A DNA stretch of 64,000 nucleotides from assembly GCF_005239135.1 (NCBI RefSeq), contig NZ_QKNX01000001.1, positions 744,001 to 808,000 of the forward strand, read 5' to 3'. The notes beneath the pieces were generated by a model. It saw nothing but the letters and a program-made list of their open reading frames with translations, was not told the origin of the DNA and did no database searches. Of the stretch, positions 34,589-43,422 are shown piece after piece. The DNA is from Natronomonas salsuginis (lineage in GTDB: Archaea > Halobacteriota > Halobacteria > Halobacteriales > Haloarculaceae). Each line of letters starts with the position of its first letter. Positions within the stretch are counted from its first letter, which is position 1. The position numbers and the translations under genes were made by a program.

Positions 34589-35770
34589 ATGCGTGATGCG
34601 TACGTCGTCGGTGCGGGCCAATCGAAGTACGGCTCCTTTCCCGACGAAAGCTATCGGTCGCTGTTCGAGACGGCCGTCCAGAACACGGTATCGAGCGTCG
34701 ACCACGGGATCGAAACCTCGGAGGTCGACGAGGCCTACGTCGGGACCCTCGGGGTAGGCGGGCGGCAACTCGGCCTCCCCGGGCCGGCGGTCACCGAGCA
34801 CGTCGGGATCGCCGGTGTTCCGGTGACCCGCGTCGAAAACGCCTGTGCAGCCTCCGGATACGCGGTCAGACAGGCCGTGATGGCCGTCCGGTCCGGCATG
34901 GTCGATGTCGCCCTCGCCAGCGGCGTCGAGGTGATGACGGACCTCTCCGGGGACGCCGTCCGCTACTGGCTCGGCGTGTCGGGCGAGACGGAGTGGGAGC
35001 GGATGAGCGGGACGACGTTCGCCGGCGTCTACGCGCAGATGGCCTCAGCGCACATGCGCGAGTACGGGACGACGACCGAACAGCTCTCCCACGTCGCCGT
35101 CAAGAACCACGCCAACGGCGCGAAGAACCCGAAGGCGCATCTCGGGTTCAGCTGCACTCTCGAGGATGCGGTGAACGCCCCGCCCGTCGCCGATCCGCTC
35201 AATCTGTATCACTGCTGTCCCACGACGGACGGCGCGGCGGCGGCGCTCATCGTCAGCGAGGACGTCGTCGAAAAGTACACCGATACGCCGGTCCGCGTCG
35301 CGGGCGTCGGCGCTGCCTCCGACCGGGTCGGGCTGTTCCAGCGCGACACCTACACCTCCGTCCCGGCAGCCAAGGCCGCGGGCGAATCAGCCTACGAGGA
35401 GGCGGGGATCACCGTCGACGACCTCGACTTCGCCGAAGTCCACGACTGCTTCGCCATCGCGGAGCTGATGGCCTACGAAGACCTCGGCTTCTGTCCCGCC
35501 GGAGAGGCCGGCCCGTACATCGAATCGGGCGCGACCCGCCCCGACGGCGAGCTGCCGGTCAACACCTCCGGCGGCCTCAAATCGAAGGGCCACCCGATCG
35601 GCGCGACCGGTGCCGGACAGGTCGTCGAGGCGTTCGATCAGCTGACCGGGCGGGCCGGCGATCGGCAGCTCGATGACCCGAAGATCGGCCTGACGCACAA
35701 CGTCGGCGGCTCGGGCGGTGCCGCCGTCGTTCACGTCTTCGAACGGGACGACGAGGTGATCGACGCATGA
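34589..35770 (+). CDS. Thiolase family protein (SCP-x/acetyl-CoA acetyltransferase type)
   Basis: This 393-residue protein is a thiolase of the SCP2/archaeal type. The nucleophile Cys86 lies in VENACAASG, the second-site HDCF is at 285-288 (EVHDCFAIAE), and GLKSKGHPIGATGAGQ at 329-344 supplies the conserved GHP. All catalytic elements look intact. It overlaps by four bases (ATGA) with a downstream HMG-CoA-synthase-like/DUF35 fusion, the arrangement known for thiolase complexes that use DUF35 as a bridge. It could make or cleave a 3-ketoacyl-CoA; the substrate is not clear. Confidence 0.88.
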   Translation: MRDAYVVGAGQSKYGSFPDESYRSLFETAVQNTVSSVDHGIETSEVDEAYVGTLGVGGRQLGLPGPAVTEHVGIAGVPVTRVENACAASGYAVRQAVMAVRSGMVDVALASGVEVMTDLSGDAVRYWLGVSGETEWERMSGTTFAGVYAQMASAHMREYGTTTEQLSHVAVKNHANGAKNPKAHLGFSCTLEDAVNAPPVADPLNLYHCCPTTDGAAAALIVSEDVVEKYTDTPVRVAGVGAASDRVGLFQRDTYTSVPAAKAAGESAYEEAGITVDDLDFAEVHDCFAIAELMAYEDLGFCPAGEAGPYIESGATRPDGELPVNTSGGLKSKGHPIGATGAGQVVEAFDQLTGRAGDRQLDDPKIGLTHNVGGSGGAAVVHVFERDDEVIDA

Positions 35771-37146
35771 GCCGCGGAATCGCCGGTGTCGGCGCGTACG
35801 CTCCAGAGAACCGCGTTTCGGCCGAAGCATTCTCGGACGCGTGGGGCCGATTCGACGCGCCCGGCGTCGAGACGAAGGCGGTCCCGGACGCGGACGAGGA
35901 CGCGCTGACGATGGCCGTCGAGGCCGGCCGTCGTGCGCTCTCGGCCGGCGACGGTGCTGGCGTTGATGTCGATCGCGTACACTTCGCGACCACGACGCCG
36001 CCGCTGGCCGAGGAAGACCTCACCGCGCGGATCGGCTCGTATCTGCACGTGCCGGCCGATGCCGATCGGCGGACGTACACCGGCAGCACCCGCGTCGGCG
36101 TCGACGCGTTGCTCGACGCGGTCGACGCCGACGGTTCGACGCTCGTGATCGCCTCGGACTGCCCCGAAGGCGAGCCCGACGATAGCCGTGAACACGCCGC
36201 CGGGGCGGGTTCGGTCGCCTTCCTCGTCAGCGAGGGCGCGCCCACGACGATCACCGATCGAGCCTCCCAGACGGACGTTCGGCCCGGAACGCGGTTCAGG
36301 AGCCACGGCGACGCAGATGTGACGGGGCTCGACACCGGGACGTACGACCGAGCGGCGTTCACGGAACCGGTCTCGGCCGCCGTCGACGCGCTCGATGCCG
36401 ATGCCGACGAGTTCGACGCGATCGCCCTGCAGGCTCCGAACGGGAAGCTCCCGTATCGAGCGGCCCTGGACAACGAAGCCATCGCGGCCGTCGAGACGGT
36501 CTCGTCACTCGGAGATACGGCCGCTGCGAGCGCGCCGCTGTCGCTCGCGGCCGCGTTCGAGGCCGATCACGGCCGGACGCTGGCCGTCGGGTGGGGCTCC
36601 GGCGCGGGCGCGACGGCGCTCGTCGTCGAAGGGACCGCCCCGGTGGAGGCGTCCCTCGACGGGGACTCGGAACTCGATTACCCGGCGTACCTGCGCAGAC
36701 GCGGCGACATCGTCGGCGAGAAGCCCGACGGCGGCGCGGCGCACGTCCCCGTGCCGACGTGGCGCCGGGCCGCGGCGCAACGGCACCGTCACGAGTCCGG
36801 GATGTGCTCGGCGTGTGGAGCGGTTGTCTTTCCGCCCGAAGGCGCGTGTCCGGAGTGTCTCGAACTGGTCGAGTTCGAGCCCGTAACACCCGAACTGACC
36901 GGCACGATCGACGCGGCGACGACGATCGGACAGGGCGGCGCGCCGCCGGAGTTCGCGGACCAGCAGGCCAAACAGGGCGCGTTCGGCGTCGCGATTGTCC
37001 GGTTTCCCGCCGGGGACGGCGAGGTGTCGCTCCCGATACAGGTCGTCGGCGGCACGTCTGTCGGAGAGACGGTTCGCGCCGTCCCCCGACGGATCTACGT
37101 CGAGGAGGACGTACCCCGGTACGGACTGAAAGCGCTGCCGCAGTGA
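35767..37146 (+). CDS. HMG-CoA-synthase-like protein fused to DUF35 zinc ribbon/OB domain, catalytic residues missing
   Basis: This 459-residue protein joins a 3-hydroxy-3-methylglutaryl-CoA-synthase-like fold (residues 1 to about 295) to a C-terminal DUF35 domain with a zinc ribbon (Cys347, Cys350, Cys361, Cys364) and an OB-like barrel. The synthase part keeps structural motifs such as ATTTPPLAEED and LGDTAAASAPLSLAAAF. By my alignment the catalytic Cys of ACKAGT is replaced in TYTGST (Tyr104), and the catalytic His of HQPNGK is Gln222 in LQAPNGK. It is therefore likely a non-catalytic partner of the overlapping thiolase, with DUF35 shuttling the CoA substrate. It is not a plausible mevalonate-pathway HMG-CoA synthase. 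Confidence 0.82.
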   Translation: MSRGIAGVGAYAPENRVSAEAFSDAWGRFDAPGVETKAVPDADEDALTMAVEAGRRALSAGDGAGVDVDRVHFATTTPPLAEEDLTARIGSYLHVPADADRRTYTGSTRVGVDALLDAVDADGSTLVIASDCPEGEPDDSREHAAGAGSVAFLVSEGAPTTITDRASQTDVRPGTRFRSHGDADVTGLDTGTYDRAAFTEPVSAAVDALDADADEFDAIALQAPNGKLPYRAALDNEAIAAVETVSSLGDTAAASAPLSLAAAFEADHGRTLAVGWGSGAGATALVVEGTAPVEASLDGDSELDYPAYLRRRGDIVGEKPDGGAAHVPVPTWRRAAAQRHRHESGMCSACGAVVFPPEGACPECLELVEFEPVTPELTGTIDAATTIGQGGAPPEFADQQAKQGAFGVAIVRFPAGDGEVSLPIQVVGGTSVGETVRAVPRRIYVEEDVPRYGLKALPQ

Positions 37147-37236
37147 GCTGATAGGTGCCGATCGGAAGCCGACCCCTTCGTCCGTTCGCGGTGACGAGGC
37201 GGTAGGCATTTCTTCGGGCCGCTTGGAACCATCCGT

Positions 37237-39342
37237 ATGGACAAAAAGCGGGCGATGACGAGCGTCGACCTCGCCGCCCTCGTCGGCGAGCTGCGGGAGT
37301 ACACCGGCGCGGTCGTCGACAAGGCGTACCTCTACGGCGACGACTTCGTCCGGCTGAAGATGCGCGATTACGATCGTGGGCGGATCGAGCTCGTCATCGA
37401 GACGGGCGATCCGAAGCGCGCGCACGTCGCCGTCCCGGAGTACGTCCCCGACGCCCCCGGACGGCCGCCGAACTTCGCGATGATGCTCCGAAACCGCATC
37501 GCCGGCGCGAACTTCGAAGGCGTCGAGCAGTACGGCTTCGATCGGATCCTCACCTTCCGGTTCGAGCGCGAGGACGCGACGACGCTCATCGTCGCGGAGC
37601 TGTTCGGCGACGGCAACGTCGCGGTCATGAACGAGGACCGCGAGGTGATCGACTGTCTGGACACCGTCCGGTTGACCTCTCGGACCGTCGCCCCTGGCTC
37701 GCAGTACGACTATCCAGACGAGCGGTTCAGTCCCCTCGATTGCGACTACGAGGCCTTCGCCGCGAAGATGGCCCAATCGGACACCGATCTCGTTCGGACG
37801 CTCGCGACGCAGCTCAACTTCGGCGGCCTCTACGCCGAGGAGCTATGTACCCGAGCCGGCGTCGAGAAGACCGTCGATATCGCCGAGGCGACCGAGGCGC
37901 ACTACGAGGCGCTGTTCGGCGCGCTCGAGCGGCTTCGAGAGCCGATCCTGGAAGGACGGACCGAACCGAGGCTCTACGAGGACGACGAGCGAGTCGTCGA
38001 TGCAACGCCGCTGCCCCTCGAAGAGCACGAGGCGGCTGGCTACGTCGCGACCGCCTTCGAGAGCTTCAACGGCGCGATCGACGAGTACTTCCATCGCCTC
38101 GAAACCGAGTCGGACGAGCCCAAAGCGACCGGCGACGACGGCCCCGACTTCCAATCGGAGATCGAGAAGTACGAGCGCATCATCGAACAGCAGGAGGGCG
38201 CGATCGAGGCGTACGACGAGCAGGCCGACGAGGAACAGCAAAAAGCCGAATCCCTCTACGGCAACTACGATCTCGTCGACGAGATTTGTTCGACGATCCG
38301 AGGCGCGCGCGACGAGGGCGTTCCGTGGGACGAGATCGAAGCGACGTTCGAAACCGGTGCTGAGCAGGGAATCGAGGCCGCCGAAGCCGTCGTATCTATC
38401 GCCGCCGCCGAGGGAACGGTGACGATCGATCTCGGCGAGGGACACATCGAACTCGACCCGTTCGTCGGCGTCGAAAAGAACGCGGATCGGCTCTACACCG
38501 AGGCCAAGCGCGTTCGGGAGAAAAAGGAGGGCGCACAGGCCGCGATCGAGGACACGCGAGAGAATCTTGCGGACGTCAAACGCCGTCGCGAGGAGTGGGA
38601 GAACGAGGACGGCGACGAGGAGCCGGACGACGACGGCGAGGCGTTCGAGACAGATTACACGGCCATGGCCTCGGTTCCGGTCAGATACGACGAGAAGTGG
38701 TTCGAGCGGTTCCGGTGGTTCCGGACGAGCGACGGCTTCCTCGTGTTGGGCGGGCGCAACGCCGACCAGAACGAGGAGCTCGTCAAGAAGTACATGGACC
38801 CGTCGGATCGGTTCTTCCACGCACAGGCCCACGGTGCGCCGGTCACGATACTGAAAGCGACCGAACCGGACGAGCCGGCGCGCGACGTCGACATCCCGGA
38901 TCGGAGCAAACGCGAGGCCGCGCAGTTCGCGGTGTCGTACTCGTCGGTTTGGAAGGACGGCAAGTTCGAGGGCGACGTCTACGAGGTCGGTGCCGATCAG
39001 GTGTCGAAGACGCCCGAGAGCGGCGAGTACATCGAGAAAGGGAGCTTCGTCATCCGCGGTGATCGCGAGTACTACCGCGACGTGGCCGTCGGCGTCGCGG
39101 TGGGCATCACGTGCGAACCGGACACGCGCGTTGTCGGCGGCCCGCCGTCGGCGATCGAGCCAATCACCGAGACGTCGATCCGGCTCGAACCGGGCCAGTA
39201 CGCCCAAAACGACATCGCGAAACGGCTCTATCGAACGTTCCGCGAGCGGTTCGAAGACACGAGTTTCGTGCGCAAGATCGCGAGCGCAGACCGGATTCAG
39301 GAGTTCTGTCCGCCCGGCGGCAGTCGAATGATCGACGAGTGA
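37237..39342 (+). CDS. rqcH: Ribosome rescue factor RqcH (NFACT family)
   Basis: This 701-residue protein is the archaeal NFACT/Rqc2/RqcH homolog, older name fibronectin-binding-like protein. The NFACT-N domain (residues 1 to about 280) includes NFAMMLRNRIAGANF and the GFDRIL motif with Asp102-Arg103, the pair needed for alanine-tailing in bacterial RqcH. Coiled-coil helices follow (about 290-340 and 420-465). The NFACT-R domain near 485-600 contains WFRTSDGFLVLGGRNADQNE. It binds 50S subunits carrying stalled nascent chains. A gene gap of only two genes separates it from pelota. Confidence 0.93.
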   Translation: MDKKRAMTSVDLAALVGELREYTGAVVDKAYLYGDDFVRLKMRDYDRGRIELVIETGDPKRAHVAVPEYVPDAPGRPPNFAMMLRNRIAGANFEGVEQYGFDRILTFRFEREDATTLIVAELFGDGNVAVMNEDREVIDCLDTVRLTSRTVAPGSQYDYPDERFSPLDCDYEAFAAKMAQSDTDLVRTLATQLNFGGLYAEELCTRAGVEKTVDIAEATEAHYEALFGALERLREPILEGRTEPRLYEDDERVVDATPLPLEEHEAAGYVATAFESFNGAIDEYFHRLETESDEPKATGDDGPDFQSEIEKYERIIEQQEGAIEAYDEQADEEQQKAESLYGNYDLVDEICSTIRGARDEGVPWDEIEATFETGAEQGIEAAEAVVSIAAAEGTVTIDLGEGHIELDPFVGVEKNADRLYTEAKRVREKKEGAQAAIEDTRENLADVKRRREEWENEDGDEEPDDDGEAFETDYTAMASVPVRYDEKWFERFRWFRTSDGFLVLGGRNADQNEELVKKYMDPSDRFFHAQAHGAPVTILKATEPDEPARDVDIPDRSKREAAQFAVSYSSVWKDGKFEGDVYEVGADQVSKTPESGEYIEKGSFVIRGDREYYRDVAVGVAVGITCEPDTRVVGGPPSAIEPITETSIRLEPGQYAQNDIAKRLYRTFRERFEDTSFVRKIASADRIQEFCPPGGSRMIDE

Positions 39343-39396
39343 GGCGCGGGAGGTCCTCGCCTCGGTCGAATCGGATGCATCGCCGCCTTCAGGAAA

Positions 39397-39402
39397 TATA
39401 AA
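39397..39402 (+). promoter_or_regulatory. Putative TATA box for the DUF4013 gene
   Basis: TATAAA lies about 27 bases before ATG 39427. Confidence 0.55.
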
Positions 39403-39426
39403 CGGGGCGGGCGTGTCAAGTAGGAT

Positions 39427-40329
39427 ATGTTCCGGGAGGCGCTCGATTATCCGACGCGGCCGACGGAAGGCGGCCGATCGGTCATCCTCGGCGGGCTGAC
39501 GCTCATCGTCGTCGCCGCCTTCGTCGCGGTCACCGGGCTCGAACCGCCCTACGCGTATCTCGCCGTGTTCGGGCTTCTCCCGTGGCTGCTCGTCCGCGGC
39601 TACTACCTTCGGGTCGTCCGCACGACGATCGGTCGCGACCGCCCGACGCCGCCAAGATTCGACGACGTTCGCCGACTGCTGAGGGACGGCGCGACGGCGA
39701 TATGCATCGCGGCCGTCTATCTGCTGCCGGGCGTCGCCGTCCTCGGACCGCTGATCGCGATCCAGGTGTTCGAACTCGACCTCGCGGCACGCCTTCCCGG
39801 GTCGATTCCGGGATCGGTGTCGCTCGTCGTCGTCTCCATCGCCGGCGTCCTCGCTATCGTCGCGTTCATGTTTCTCATCGGAGCGTTCTACGTGCTTCCG
39901 GTCGCTGTCGCTCGGTTCGCTCACACCGACGACTTTAGGGCCGCGTTCGAGTTTCGAACCGTCGTCGCAGGTGCGACGACCGAGGACTACGCCATCGCGT
40001 GGGGGGTTTCGATCGTCCTACAGGCGCTGTTGTTGCCGATCGCGTTCCTCTTTCGAATCCTCCTCGTCGGCTTCTTCTTGCAGTTTCTCGTCTCGTCGGG
40101 CGTCCGGTACTGCTACGGGCAGGGCGTCGGCGCGGCGCTCGGGTTGGAGCCGGTGCCGGCGTCGCACGAACGGCAGGATCCGAGCGATTGGAAGGTTCGC
40201 CCAGCAGTAACGCGGCTCGACGACGCGACGCGTGCCAAGCGGTTCGGACACCGTTCGAGCAATCAAGAACTCGCCCCGGCAATCAGACGGATCGATGAGG
40301 GCTCGTGGCCCGCCCGCCGGGAACGATGA
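39427..40329 (+). CDS. DUF4013 membrane protein
   Basis: This 300-residue protein has about six hydrophobic helices and fits the DUF4013 family: an opening REALDYPTRPTEGG before the first helix, a GYYLRVVRTTIGRDRPTPPRF segment near residues 58-78, and FRAAFEFRTVVAGATTEDYA near 177-196. The C-terminal 60 residues are hydrophilic and basic. It has its own promoter, and pelota follows after 56 bases. No function is known for the family. Confidence 0.82.
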   Translation: MFREALDYPTRPTEGGRSVILGGLTLIVVAAFVAVTGLEPPYAYLAVFGLLPWLLVRGYYLRVVRTTIGRDRPTPPRFDDVRRLLRDGATAICIAAVYLLPGVAVLGPLIAIQVFELDLAARLPGSIPGSVSLVVVSIAGVLAIVAFMFLIGAFYVLPVAVARFAHTDDFRAAFEFRTVVAGATTEDYAIAWGVSIVLQALLLPIAFLFRILLVGFFLQFLVSSGVRYCYGQGVGAALGLEPVPASHERQDPSDWKVRPAVTRLDDATRAKRFGHRSSNQELAPAIRRIDEGSWPARRER

Positions 40330-40385
40330 TCGCTCTCTGACGCCCAAATGGCAGGGCACTTACCGCTGCCGGACCGAGCGTCTGT

Positions 40386-41453
40386 ATGCGTATTGCCGAC
40401 CGCACGAGTGTCGAGGGGGGACGCGAACGGATCACCGTCGTCCCCGAGAGCCTCGACGATCTGTGGCATCTCACCTACGTTCTCGAACCCGGCGACGCCG
40501 TCTCGGCCGACACCACTCGCCGCATCCAACGCGACGACGACATGACGCGTGACACGGGTGGCCAGCGCGAACCGATGTGGATCGAACTGGAGGTGACGGA
40601 CGTCGAGTTCGCCAAGTTCGCGAACCGGCTCCGCGTCGGCGGCGAGATCGTCGACTGTTCGCGGGAAGACCAGCTCGGCTTTCACCACACGTTCAACGTG
40701 GAGGGACACGACGAACTGACGATCGAGAAGGTCTGGCAGGTTGACCAACTCGAACGCCTACAAGAGGCCGTCGAAACGGCTGAACAGCCCGACGTGGCCA
40801 TCGTCTCCGTCGAGGAAGGTGAAGCGCACATCCACACCGTCGCCCAGTACGGCGTCGAGGAACGCGCGACGATCACCGGGACGACCGGGAAGGGCGAGTA
40901 CGCCCGCGGTCGAGACGAACTGTTCGACGAACTGGCGTCGATCGTCCGACGGCTCGACGTCGAGGCGATCATCCTCGCCGGCCCCGGCTTCACGAAACAG
41001 GACGCGCTCGATCATATCGAGGACGCCGCACCCGAAGCCGCCGAGAAGATCCAGATGGTCGACACCGCGAGCGTCGGCGACCGGGGCGTCCACGAGGTAC
41101 TGAAACGCGGGGCGGTCGACCGTATCCAGACGGAGACGCGCATCTCGAAGGAAGCCGAGCTCATCGACGAGTTGATGGCGCAGATTGCCGAAGGTGCCAA
41201 GGCCGCCTACGGGATCGACGAAGTGGCGAAAGCCGCCGAGTTCGGGGCCGTGGAAACGCTGCTCGTGCTCGACGAACGGCTCCGCGAAGAGCGGGCGGGC
41301 GAGGGCGAGTGGGACCTCGACGTCAACGACATCATCGCGAACGTCGAGCGACAGGGCGGCGAGGTGACGGTTTTCTCCCACGAGTTCGACCCGGGACAAC
41401 AACTCGCGAACCTCGGGGGGATCGCGGCGGTGCTTCGGTACCGGTTGAGCTAA
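40386..41453 (+). CDS. pelA: mRNA surveillance protein pelota
   Basis: This 355-residue protein is archaeal pelota (Dom34), which rescues ribosomes stalled without a stop codon together with aEF1A or ABCE1. It has the three-domain plan: an Sm-like N-terminal domain (residues 1-130), with [18 protein letters not shown] and [10 protein letters not shown], then two eRF1-like domains with [28 protein letters not shown] and LLVLDERL. The GGQ loop of release factors is absent, as expected. Start ATG 40386 is standard. Confidence 0.94.
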   Translation: MRIADRTSVEGGRERITVVPESLDDLWHLTYVLEPGDAVSADTTRRIQRDDDMTRDTGGQREPMWIELEVTDVEFAKFANRLRVGGEIVDCSREDQLGFHHTFNVEGHDELTIEKVWQVDQLERLQEAVETAEQPDVAIVSVEEGEAHIHTVAQYGVEERATITGTTGKGEYARGRDELFDELASIVRRLDVEAIILAGPGFTKQDALDHIEDAAPEAAEKIQMVDTASVGDRGVHEVLKRGAVDRIQTETRISKEAELIDELMAQIAEGAKAAYGIDEVAKAAEFGAVETLLVLDERLREERAGEGEWDLDVNDIIANVERQGGEVTVFSHEFDPGQQLANLGGIAAVLRYRLS

Positions 41454-41462
41454 GCCGCCGGC

Positions 41463-42059
41463 TCAAGGAAGCGAATCGATCGCGTCGAACAGCTCGTCGG
41501 TGTCTCGCCACGTGAGGACGCGCTCGCCCACGGCGTTTTCGAGCGCCGTCAAATGGGAGGCGGCCATCCCGTTGTCGTATCGCTCGCGATGTACCGTCTC
41601 GTCGTCGTAGATCCGTTTGAGAACCCAGAGGTGATCGCGGACGGTCGTTTGCTGGTGATACAGAAACCCGAGCTCCCAGACGTGCCCGCCGTCGTAATCT
41701 TCGATGACGCCGACGATATGTGAGGCCATCCCCGAGAGGACGTCGAACGCGGGGGCCCACAGGTCGAGTTCGTCGCCGGTGAACCCGAAGTCCTCCAGAC
41801 GGAACGCGATCGCATCCAGACGCCGGTCCAATCGATTACACACCGCTCGCCGTCGTTCCCCCGTCTCGCCGGTGCCGCTACCGACGACCAGGTATCGGCG
41901 CTCGGCTCGTCTGATATCGTCAAACAGCGGGCCGTGCAATCCGTTTTTCAGCCGTTCGTGTTGCTCGGGGGTCGGATTCAGCTGATCTTCGCCGTACAGT
42001 TCGCTCTCGTCGACGCCGCCGAACGGGGGGTCGTCGTCCCGGGGATTGGCGCCGGTCAT
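41463..42059 (-). CDS. Unrecognised protein, possible deoxyribosyltransferase/TIR-like fold
   Basis: This 198-residue protein has no family I can name with certainty. Residues 55-62 form a first strand (RYLVVGSG), and SHIVGVIEDYDGGHVWELGFL near residues 117-137 resembles the acidic strand-loop-helix with a conserved Glu found in nucleoside 2-deoxyribosyltransferase-like and TIR-like nucleotide-binding proteins. That comparison is by eye only. The N-terminal 30 residues look disordered. ATG 42059 is preferred to GTG 42071, and a TATA-like element lies about 28 bases upstream. It is divergent from a winged-helix gene across an AT-rich spacer. Confidence 0.6.
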   Translation of the reverse strand: MTGANPRDDDPPFGGVDESELYGEDQLNPTPEQHERLKNGLHGPLFDDIRRAERRYLVVGSGTGETGERRRAVCNRLDRRLDAIAFRLEDFGFTGDELDLWAPAFDVLSGMASHIVGVIEDYDGGHVWELGFLYHQQTTVRDHLWVLKRIYDDETVHRERYDNGMAASHLTALENAVGERVLTWRDTDELFDAIDSLP

Positions 42060-42084
42060 CGTGTGTCTCACGTCGCTTACGAGG

Positions 42085-42090
42085 TATATT
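42085..42090 (-). promoter_or_regulatory. Putative TATA box for the divergent hypothetical gene
   Basis: AATATA on the minus strand lies about 28 bases before ATG 42059. Confidence 0.45.
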
Positions 42091-42120
42091 AGTGATATCG
42101 ATTGAAAAACTACTTTGAAT

Positions 42121-42134
42121 ATTGCTTGTGCAAT
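42121..42134. promoter_or_regulatory. Candidate operator palindrome in a divergent spacer
   Basis: ATTGC-TTGT-GCAAT is a perfect five-base inverted repeat with a four-base loop, located between the two facing promoters of the hypothetical gene and the winged-helix gene. It could be bound by the adjacent regulator. A five-base match is weak and can arise by chance in AT-rich DNA. Confidence 0.3.
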
Positions 42135-42169
42135 TGTTTATATTATTAGTTGATTCCATTCACCAAGTG

Positions 42170-42176
42170 TTTATAT
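42170..42176 (+). promoter_or_regulatory. Putative TATA box for the winged-helix gene
   Basis: TTTATAT lies about 27 bases before ATG 42200, which also decides against the longer in-frame start at 42122. Confidence 0.55.
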
Positions 42177-42199
42177 CCATTGCAGCCGTACTGGGTCGC

Positions 42200-42634
42200 A
42201 TGAAACCGAAATCGATGCCAACTACTGGCGGCGGTGTCGACGACGGGGCGAGCGGGTTCGAACCCTGGGCCGCACTCCAGAAATCGACCGACAGGACGCG
42301 AGCGAACGTGATCGCGGACATCGTCGGTCATCCGAAGGGGGCACCGAGCGTCCGGGAGCTCGATTACATGAATCCGGGACTCGCGGCGGATGCCATCCGT
42401 CGTCACCTCAGCATCCTTCAGGACGTCGGCGTAGTCGAAGCGCTCGTCGTCGAACCGGGAGAGCGGATCCGCGGCTATCCGTACAAGTTCTATCGACTGA
42501 CGTCCGACGCCCGCGAACTGTTCGACAGAAACGATCTGTTCCCCGAAGACGCGTGGCAACGGCAGTATGCTCGCGTACAGCGAACCGGCGAAATCAAAGA
42601 ACTCGAATCGATGCCCCGTCCGGACGCCGACTGA
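42200..42634 (+). CDS. Winged-helix transcriptional regulator
   Basis: This 144-residue protein has a winged-helix domain: a helix RTRANVIADIVGHPKG, a helix SVRELDYMNPGLAADAIRRH with a recognition-like helix AADAIRRHLSILQDVGVVE, and a wing IRGYPYKFYRLTSDAREL. It belongs to the broad ArsR/HTH group of haloarchaea. ATG 42200 is chosen from the TATA-box distance. No metal-binding cysteines are visible. Divergent orientation with a hypothetical gene suggests it may control that gene and itself. Confidence 0.78.
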   Translation: MKPKSMPTTGGGVDDGASGFEPWAALQKSTDRTRANVIADIVGHPKGAPSVRELDYMNPGLAADAIRRHLSILQDVGVVEALVVEPGERIRGYPYKFYRLTSDARELFDRNDLFPEDAWQRQYARVQRTGEIKELESMPRPDAD

Positions 42635-42657
42635 GGCTTGGTTCCCACCGTCGGTGA

Positions 42658-43422
42658 TCATCCGTTCGTCCGACGCAGATCGACCGTCAACCCGTCTCTT
42701 GCGATCCGAACGTCGCCGTTGAGCTGCTCCTCGACCGCCTCGATCATCTCTTCGTGATGCCCGTCCGTGTGGGGATACAGGTGCGTCAGGTAGACGCGGC
42801 CGATCTCGTGTCCCGCGAGCACCGATCCGAGCGTGCTCGGCGTCGGATGGTTCTCCACGTCGATCTCGTCGGGGAACGAACAGTCGTGAGCGAGGACGGC
42901 CGATCCCTCGGCGAGATCCGCGACGGCATCGATCGCTTCGGTGTCGCCCGAGAACGTGAAGATCGCGTCCTCGCTCTCGAACCGGTAAGCGAGACAGTAC
43001 ATCGAGTGTACCGTCTCGACGGCACGGACGTCGTAGCCGGCGACAGTCGTGGATCCGGGGCCGACCTCCCGGACAGTGAGGTCGATCCGTCCCTGCATGT
43101 ACTCGTGAACGTCCAAGAGGCCGTCGAGGAGCGATTCGGTGCCATCGGGGCCGACGATCGTCAACTCGGTCTCGCCGGCCAACCACCGGGCCTTCAACAG
43201 CGCCATCAGATCGGAGACGTGATCGAGGTGATGGTGAGTCAACAGGACGGTCGATATCCCCTCGTAGCCGACGTTCGTCGACGCGAGGCCGTGAAGGACG
43301 CCGCTGCCGCAGTCGACGAGCAGCGGTTCAGCGTCGCCGTCGGGGTCCTCGATCAACAGACCGGTCTGAAACCGCTCGCCGGTCGGCATGGCCGATCCCG
43401 TGCCGAGAAAGGTCACGCGCAT
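42658..43422 (-). CDS. MBL-fold metallo-hydrolase (RNase Z-like)
   Basis: This 254-residue protein has the metallo-beta-lactamase motifs THHHLDH (with the LLVDCGSG strand before it), FSGDTEA, a single His in AVLAHDCSF, and THLYPH near the end. The opening MRVTFLGTGSAMPTGER is typical of RNase Z/ElaC-like and related hydrolases. It lacks the exosite arm of a true tRNase Z, so the substrate is unknown. ATG 43422 is the correct start. The upstream membrane-protein frame on the same strand overlaps its 5' end. Confidence 0.86.
   Translation of the reverse strand: MRVTFLGTGSAMPTGERFQTGLLIEDPDGDAEPLLVDCGSGVLHGLASTNVGYEGISTVLLTHHHLDHVSDLMALLKARWLAGETELTIVGPDGTESLLDGLLDVHEYMQGRIDLTVREVGPGSTTVAGYDVRAVETVHSMYCLAYRFESEDAIFTFSGDTEAIDAVADLAEGSAVLAHDCSFPDEIDVENHPTPSTLGSVLAGHEIGRVYLTHLYPHTDGHHEEMIEAVEEQLNGDVRIARDGLTVDLRRTNG

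Noticed and set aside
35767-37146. Assignment as the mevalonate-pathway HMG-CoA synthase
   Set aside because: The catalytic Cys and His are replaced and a DUF35 domain is fused, so the canonical enzyme must be elsewhere.
37843-39924. Minus-strand open frame of about 690 codons opposite rqcH
   Set aside because: Antisense artefact of codon bias; rqcH motifs are intact and the antisense product has no recognisable domain.
42122-42199. N-terminal hydrophobic extension of the winged-helix regulator
   Set aside because: It overlaps the TATA box at 42170-42176, so the first 26 codons are probably untranscribed.
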